A stretch of 9,692 bases of DNA. It comes from Desulfuromonadales bacterium (GTDB taxonomy: Bacteria > Desulfobacterota > Desulfuromonadia > Desulfuromonadales > JACZKF01). Shown here in pieces: positions 6,983-9,692 of this stretch; the stretch's first letter is position 1, and each line of letters starts with the position of its first letter. The stretch lies in assembly GCA_014860175.1 (NCBI GenBank), contig JACZKF010000554.1, forward strand, positions 1 through 9,692, written 5' to 3'. Made by a program: the position numbers and the translations under genes. The notes beneath the pieces are model-generated. The model worked only from the letters and a program-made list of their open reading frames with translations. It did not search any database and had not been told where the DNA came from.

Positions 6983-7013
6983 GCATCTCCTAATGAAATT
7001 AACAGTTCAACAG

Positions 7014-7042
7014 AGTTTATCTAATCGGGCAGTTGTTGTAAA
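7014..7042 (-). promoter_or_regulatory. Predicted sigma70-like promoter of the mrp operon
   Basis: Read on the minus strand: -35 TTTACA (7042-7037, five of six consensus bases), a 17-bp spacer, and -10 TAAACT (7019-7014, four of six). Transcription would begin near 7007 and give a leader of about 25 nt ending in the AGGAG of mrpA. No equally good alternative was found on this strand in the 135-bp intergenic region. Confidence 0.55.
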
Positions 7043-7049
7043 TTCAACT
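7031..7049. promoter_or_regulatory. Inverted repeat around the mrp -35 element, possible operator
   Basis: AGTTG (7031-7035) and CAACT (7045-7049) form a 5-bp inverted repeat with 9 bp between the arms, enclosing the predicted -35 hexamer of the mrp promoter in the region shared with nhaA. The geometry suits a dimeric regulator. The arms are short, so chance is possible. Confidence 0.25.
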
Positions 7050-7092
7050 ACGCAAAATGTGATGCGATTGCACACTCTGACTGCTTACTGCC

Positions 7093-7112
7093 GGTCCACC
7101 GGCCGAAGGACC
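7093..7112 (+). promoter_or_regulatory. Possible hairpin over the nhaA ribosome-binding site
   Basis: GGTCC (7093-7097) can pair with GGACC (7108-7112) across a 10-nt loop. The right arm overlaps the nhaA Shine-Dalgarno AAGGA (7106-7110). A competing pairing CCGG (7091-7094) with CCGG (7099-7102) is mutually exclusive with it. The stem is short; regulation is speculative. Confidence 0.22.
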
Positions 7113-7117
7113 AGTCC

Positions 7118-8470
7118 ATGACCCCCCCGAGTTCAACCGTTCCGTATCGGCTAGCCATTTTTCTGCGCCCCTTCGAAAACTTCTTCAAGCGTCAGGCTTC
7201 GGGAGGGGTGGTCCTGCTCGGCGCTACCCTGCTCGCCCTCCTGCTCGCCAATTCGCCAGCCCGTGAACTGTATCACCACTTCTGGGAGATCGACCTGGCC
7301 ATCGGCTTCCGCGAGTTCGGCCTGACCCAGTCGCTGCACCACTGGATCAACGACGGGCTGATGGCGATCTTTTTTTTCGTCGTCGGACTGGAGCTCAAAC
7401 GCGAGTTCCTCGCCGGTGAGCTGGCGAACCGGCGTCAGGCCGCCCTGCCGATTGCCGCTGCCATCGGCGGGATGGTCGTGCCGGCGCTTATTTTTTACCT
7501 GTTCAATCCGCTGGGGAAAGAAGCGACGGGATGGGGGATCCCGATGGCGACCGACATCGCCTTCGCCCTCGGGATCGTCGCCCTGCTGGGATCGCGCATC
7601 CCCCGGTCGCTGGCGATCTTTCTCACCGCCCTGGCCATCGTCGACGACCTGGGGGCGGTAGTGGTGATCGCCCTTTTTTACACCGGCGATCTGTCGGAAC
7701 TCTCGCTGCTCGTCGCGGCCGGTTTTTTCGTCCTTCTCATGGTCGGTAATCGGCTCAAGGTGCAAAGTCCGAACTTTTACGCCCTGGTCGGTTTCGGTCT
7801 CTGGGTAGGGATGCTCCAGTCGGGGGTGCATGCCTCCATCGCCGGCGTCATCATCGGCATCACCATCCCGGTCGTGCCGCGCTTTACCCGGAATCAATTC
7901 CTCCATAGGAGCGAACAGCTTCTCGAGAAGTTTCGGGAGGTGAAGGGGGGGGACGGCCCCTTTCTCGAAGGGGAGCGAATCGGCGTTCTCCTCGCCATGG
8001 AACACATCTGTCACGACGCGGTCAGCCCTCTGCAGCGTATGGAACATGAAATGCAAAACTGGGTCATCTTCGGCGTCATGCCGATCTTCGCCCTGGCCAA
8101 CGCCGGGGTCACCATCGGCCTGCATGAGCTGGCTTCCTCCTTCGTCCACCCGGTCACCCTGGGGGTGATTTTCGGCCTGCTGATCGGTAAGCCGCTCGGG
8201 ATTTTCGTCTTCGCCTGGCTCGCCGTTCGCCTCGGCCTCGCCCATCTCCCCGCCGGGGTGCGCTGGCGGCAGATTCTCGGCATCGGTATTCTCGGCGGCA
8301 TCGGCTTTACCATGTCGATTTTCATCACCAGTCTGGCTTTCGGCACTTCCCCCCTGGTCACCGATGCCAAGATCGGTATCTTCGTCGCCTCCCTCTTCGC
8401 CGGCATTGTCGGCTACCTGGTGCTGGTCCGCTCCGGTCGGCCGGAAGAGACCGCCGGGACTGTGCCGTAA
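7118..8470 (+). CDS. nhaA: Na+/H+ antiporter NhaA, long type
   Basis: A 450-residue inner-membrane antiporter that exchanges Na+ (or Li+) for protons. Diagnostic residues are all present: MATDIAFALG (143-152) with D146, equivalent to E. coli D133; ALAIVDDLGAVVV (171-183) with the paired ion-binding aspartates D176 and D177 (E. coli D163/D164); SGVHASIAGVIIG (235-247) with the His of the pH-sensing region; and GLLIGKPLGIF (353-363) with K358, corresponding to the essential Lys300. The C-terminal GIGFTMSIFITSLAFG is also typical. It exceeds E. coli NhaA (388 aa), mainly through a hydrophilic insert at about 255-305 in the loop before the ninth helix and a short N-terminal extension. The ATG at 7118 follows AAGGA at 7106-7110 with 7-nt spacing. 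It is transcribed away from the mrp operon. No convincing promoter of its own was found. Confidence 0.97.
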   Translation: MTPPSSTVPYRLAIFLRPFENFFKRQASGGVVLLGATLLALLLANSPARELYHHFWEIDLAIGFREFGLTQSLHHWINDGLMAIFFFVVGLELKREFLAGELANRRQAALPIAAAIGGMVVPALIFYLFNPLGKEATGWGIPMATDIAFALGIVALLGSRIPRSLAIFLTALAIVDDLGAVVVIALFYTGDLSELSLLVAAGFFVLLMVGNRLKVQSPNFYALVGFGLWVGMLQSGVHASIAGVIIGITIPVVPRFTRNQFLHRSEQLLEKFREVKGGDGPFLEGERIGVLLAMEHICHDAVSPLQRMEHEMQNWVIFGVMPIFALANAGVTIGLHELASSFVHPVTLGVIFGLLIGKPLGIFVFAWLAVRLGLAHLPAGVRWRQILGIGILGGIGFTMSIFITSLAFGTSPLVTDAKIGIFVASLFAGIVGYLVLVRSGRPEETAGTVP

Positions 8471-8479
8471 ATGGCAGCC

Positions 8480-8536
8480 CCGGTGGGCAACTTTGTCCCC
8501 CTGGTATTTGGCCAGTGGTTATTTTTGCCCCACCGG
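8480..8536 (+). terminator. Long inverted repeat after nhaA, possible terminator or 3' end structure
   Basis: CCGGTGGGCAA (8480-8490) pairs with TTGCCCCACCGG (8525-8536), giving 11 base pairs with one bulged C. The 34-nt apical region could hold a small CTGG/CCAG hairpin (8501-8515). It starts 10 bases after the nhaA stop, so it would lie in the 3' untranslated region. No T-run follows the right arm, so it is not a standard intrinsic terminator; a Rho-associated or RNA-stabilising element fits better. Remaining sequence to the next gene shows nothing else except the promoter described separately. Confidence 0.4.
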
Positions 8537-8607
8537 TTGGTCCGCCGGCCATCCGCAACAGCAACAAGGATACTGAATTAGAAAGGTTTTTCTCCCTGTG
8601 GTCCGGC

Positions 8608-8636
8608 TTGGCAACCTGCTTGCAGTGACGTATACG
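8608..8636 (+). promoter_or_regulatory. Predicted promoter of the ribbon-helix-helix gene
   Basis: -35 TTGGCA (8608-8613, five of six consensus bases), a 17-bp spacer, and -10 TATACG (8631-8636, four of six). A transcript would start near 8643 and carry the GGAGG at 8665-8669. The -10 is embedded in the perfect 8-bp palindrome CGTATACG (8629-8636), a plausible operator for a dimeric repressor. Confidence 0.5.
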
Positions 8637-8676
8637 CGCCGGGCTAATCCGGCTCATGTCATCTGGAGGCAAACTC

Positions 8677-8850
8677 ATGGGCAAACTGGTCGCAAAACCG
8701 AAGCGCTATATCATCTCGTGTCGGGTCACCGCCGAGGAGATGCGGGTCCTGCAGGAGATCGCCCGCAGTTCCGGCCACAATATCTCCGACCTGCTGCGGC
8801 AAACCCTCCTCATGCTGGAGGAGGATTCCCCCTGGGTCGTCAACGGCTGA
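8677..8850 (+). CDS. Small ribbon-helix-helix (CopG/Arc-like) DNA-binding protein
   Basis: A 57-residue basic-to-acidic protein. Layout: basic N-terminus (KPKR, 7-10), a strand YIISCRVTAE (11-20) starting the ribbon, helix A about 19-32 (AEEMRVLQEIARSSG), a GHN turn, and helix B about 36-49 (ISDLLRQTLLMLEE). The strand-helix-helix pattern with T18 starting helix A and G33-x-N35-x-S37 before helix B is that of ribbon-helix-helix regulators, which bind palindromic DNA as dimers. Start: ATG at 8677 has GGAGG seven bases upstream; an in-frame ATG at 8656 would add 7 residues, but has no ribosome-binding site and would place the SD inside the gene. No toxin partner gene adjoins it, so an antitoxin role is not supported. 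The target is unknown; autoregulation through the palindrome at its promoter is an inference. Confidence 0.75.
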   Translation: MGKLVAKPKRYIISCRVTAEEMRVLQEIARSSGHNISDLLRQTLLMLEEDSPWVVNG

Positions 8851-8902
8851 TTCCCCGCTGGTTTACCTCCCCCTTTTCCGCCCCGGGCTGCTCACTCCGT
8901 AC

Positions 8903-8931
8903 TTGAATTTATTCAGCTCTTTTGCTACTTT
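8903..8931 (+). promoter_or_regulatory. Possible ileS promoter with extended -10
   Basis: -35 TTGAAT (8903-8908, four of six), a 17-bp spacer and TACTTT (8926-8931, three of six) preceded by TGC, the extended -10 motif. The start would fall near 8938 and leave a leader of about 37 nt before ileS. It lies in an AT-richer stretch of the otherwise GC-rich 124-bp gap. No T-box consensus is seen in the leader. Confidence 0.4.
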
Positions 8932-8974
8932 GTGAGGTCTTGTCGCAGCCATCCCCAGAGCCCGGGAGTACCCC

Positions 8975-9692
8975 ATGGATTACAAAGAGACCCTCAACCT
9001 GCCCGTGACCGACTTTCCGATGCGGGCCAACCTCCCTCAGCGGGAGCCGGAGATCCTGAAAAAATGGGGGGAGATGGGACTCTACCGGCTGCTCGAGGCG
9101 GCCGGCCAGGGGCGGCCGAAGTTCATCCTGCATGACGGTCCCCCATACGCCAACGGCCACACCCACATCGGCCATGCCCTCAATAAAATTCTCAAGGACG
9201 TCGTCATTAAAAGCCGGCGGATGCAGGGGTTCTACGCCCCATACGTGCCGGGGTGGGACTGCCACGGGTTGCCGATCGAGCTGATGGTCGACAAACAGCT
9301 CGGCGAGAAAAAGCGCAGCATGAGCAAAGTCGAGGTGCGCCAGGAGTGCCGCGCCTACGCCAGCCGCTGGGTGGAGATCCAGAAGCAGGAGTTCGAGCGG
9401 CTCGGGGTGTTCGGCGAATGGGACCACCCGTACCTGACCATGAACCACGGCTACGAGGCGGCCACCGCCCGCGAACTGGCCCGCTTTGCCGAAGCTGGCG
9501 GCCTGTACAAGGGGAAAAAGCCGGTGCACTGGTGCGCCTCCTGCGTCACCGCCCTGGCCGAAGCGGAGGTCGAATACGCCGATCACACCTCCCCCTCCAT
9601 CTACGTCAAATTCCCCTTCACCGATCTGCTGCCGCCCGGCCTGGAGGCGCTGGAGGGGAAACCGCTCTCCTTCGTCATCTGGACCACCACCC
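8975..9692 (+). CDS. ileS: Isoleucyl-tRNA synthetase, N-terminal part, runs off the window
   Basis: The reading frame from ATG 8975 stays open for 239 codons to the window end. It is a class I aminoacyl-tRNA synthetase that charges tRNA-Ile. Visible: typical N-terminus MDYKETLNLPVTDFPMRANL; KFILHDGPPYANGHTHIGHA (49-68) containing the ATP-binding HIGH motif (64-67); PYVPGWDCHGLPIE (89-102), the isoleucine-specific part of the catalytic fold; KKPVHWCASCVTALAEAEVE (181-200) leading into the CP1 editing domain; and VIWTTT (234-239), the start of the editing-site threonine motif, where the window stops. Shine-Dalgarno GGGAG (8964-8968) is six bases before the ATG. The family is about 900-1050 residues, so about a quarter is present. 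The KMSKS loop and tRNA-binding domain are outside the window. Nothing visible is broken. Confidence 0.97.
   Translation, partial: MDYKETLNLPVTDFPMRANLPQREPEILKKWGEMGLYRLLEAAGQGRPKFILHDGPPYANGHTHIGHALNKILKDVVIKSRRMQGFYAPYVPGWDCHGLPIELMVDKQLGEKKRSMSKVEVRQECRAYASRWVEIQKQEFERLGVFGEWDHPYLTMNHGYEAATARELARFAEAGGLYKGKKPVHWCASCVTALAEAEVEYADHTSPSIYVKFPFTDLLPPGLEALEGKPLSFVIWTTT

Noticed and set aside
5577..6986. A 469-codon open frame on the minus strand overlapping the mrpA-mrpB gene
   Set aside because: It is a frame-shifted shadow of mrpA: rich in Arg, Pro and Gly, no recognisable motif, while the other frame carries the complete MrpA signature.
7151..8245. A 364-codon minus-strand frame opposite nhaA
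   Set aside because: Low-complexity charged product antisense to a fully recognisable NhaA.
8471..8581. A 36-codon frame starting directly after the nhaA stop (MAAPVGNFVPLVFG...)
   Set aside because: It has the TAAATG juxtaposition but no ribosome-binding site of its own, overlaps the long inverted repeat and shows no family pattern.
8601..8676. A cyclic-di-GMP (GEMM) type riboswitch ahead of the RHH gene
   Set aside because: Fragments such as GGCAACC and GTGACG recall the family, but the conserved GGGACGCAAAGCC core is absent; a promoter reading explains the stretch better.
8851..8974. A T-box leader controlling ileS
   Set aside because: Only 124 bp are available and no T-box sequence or specifier stem-antiterminator layout is visible.
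8909..9586. A 225-codon minus-strand frame opposite ileS
   Set aside because: It is antisense to the clear IleRS catalytic domain; no ribosome-binding context or family match was seen.

Overview
The window is a GC-rich bacterial segment devoted mostly to Na+/H+ (monovalent cation/proton) antiport. The protein types, GC-rich codon use and Shine-Dalgarno-led genes fit a Gram-negative proteobacterium-like organism, possibly a Desulfuromonadota/Geobacter relative. That assignment is an inference from general feel, not from a marker I can place.

Left two thirds (6982 down to 1, minus strand): one long, tightly overlapping Mrp operon. It begins with a fused mrpA-mrpB gene, followed by mrpC, mrpD, mrpE, mrpF and mrpG. 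These make a complete Group-2-style (Pha-like) seven-subunit set in six genes. With no promoter-sized gap it runs into a second, divergent set of mrpE, mrpF and mrpG, and then into the first 40 codons of a DUF4040/MbhD-like membrane subunit cut by the window edge. That E-F-G-MbhD order is how archaeal-type Mrp/Mbh antiporter modules begin, so a second Mrp-like module probably starts here and continues outside the window. Every junction in the operon overlaps by 1 to 14 nt except one: between the second mrpE and second mrpF lies an 83-nt gap containing a perfect 7-bp tandem repeat.

Middle (6983-7117): a 135-bp divergent intergenic region. It carries a good sigma70-like promoter for the Mrp operon and a small inverted repeat around its -35 element.

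Right third (plus strand): nhaA, a single-polypeptide Na+/H+ antiporter of the long type (450 aa) diverging from the Mrp operon; a stable inverted repeat after it; a 57-aa ribbon-helix-helix protein with its own promoter, whose -10 lies in an 8-bp palindrome; and the first 239 codons of ileS (isoleucyl-tRNA synthetase), open at the window end.

Together the window brings two unrelated classes of Na+/H+ antiporter, multisubunit Mrp and monomer-type NhaA, around one short regulatory region. This suggests coordinated control of sodium and pH homeostasis. The RHH gene and ileS look like neighbours rather than partners.
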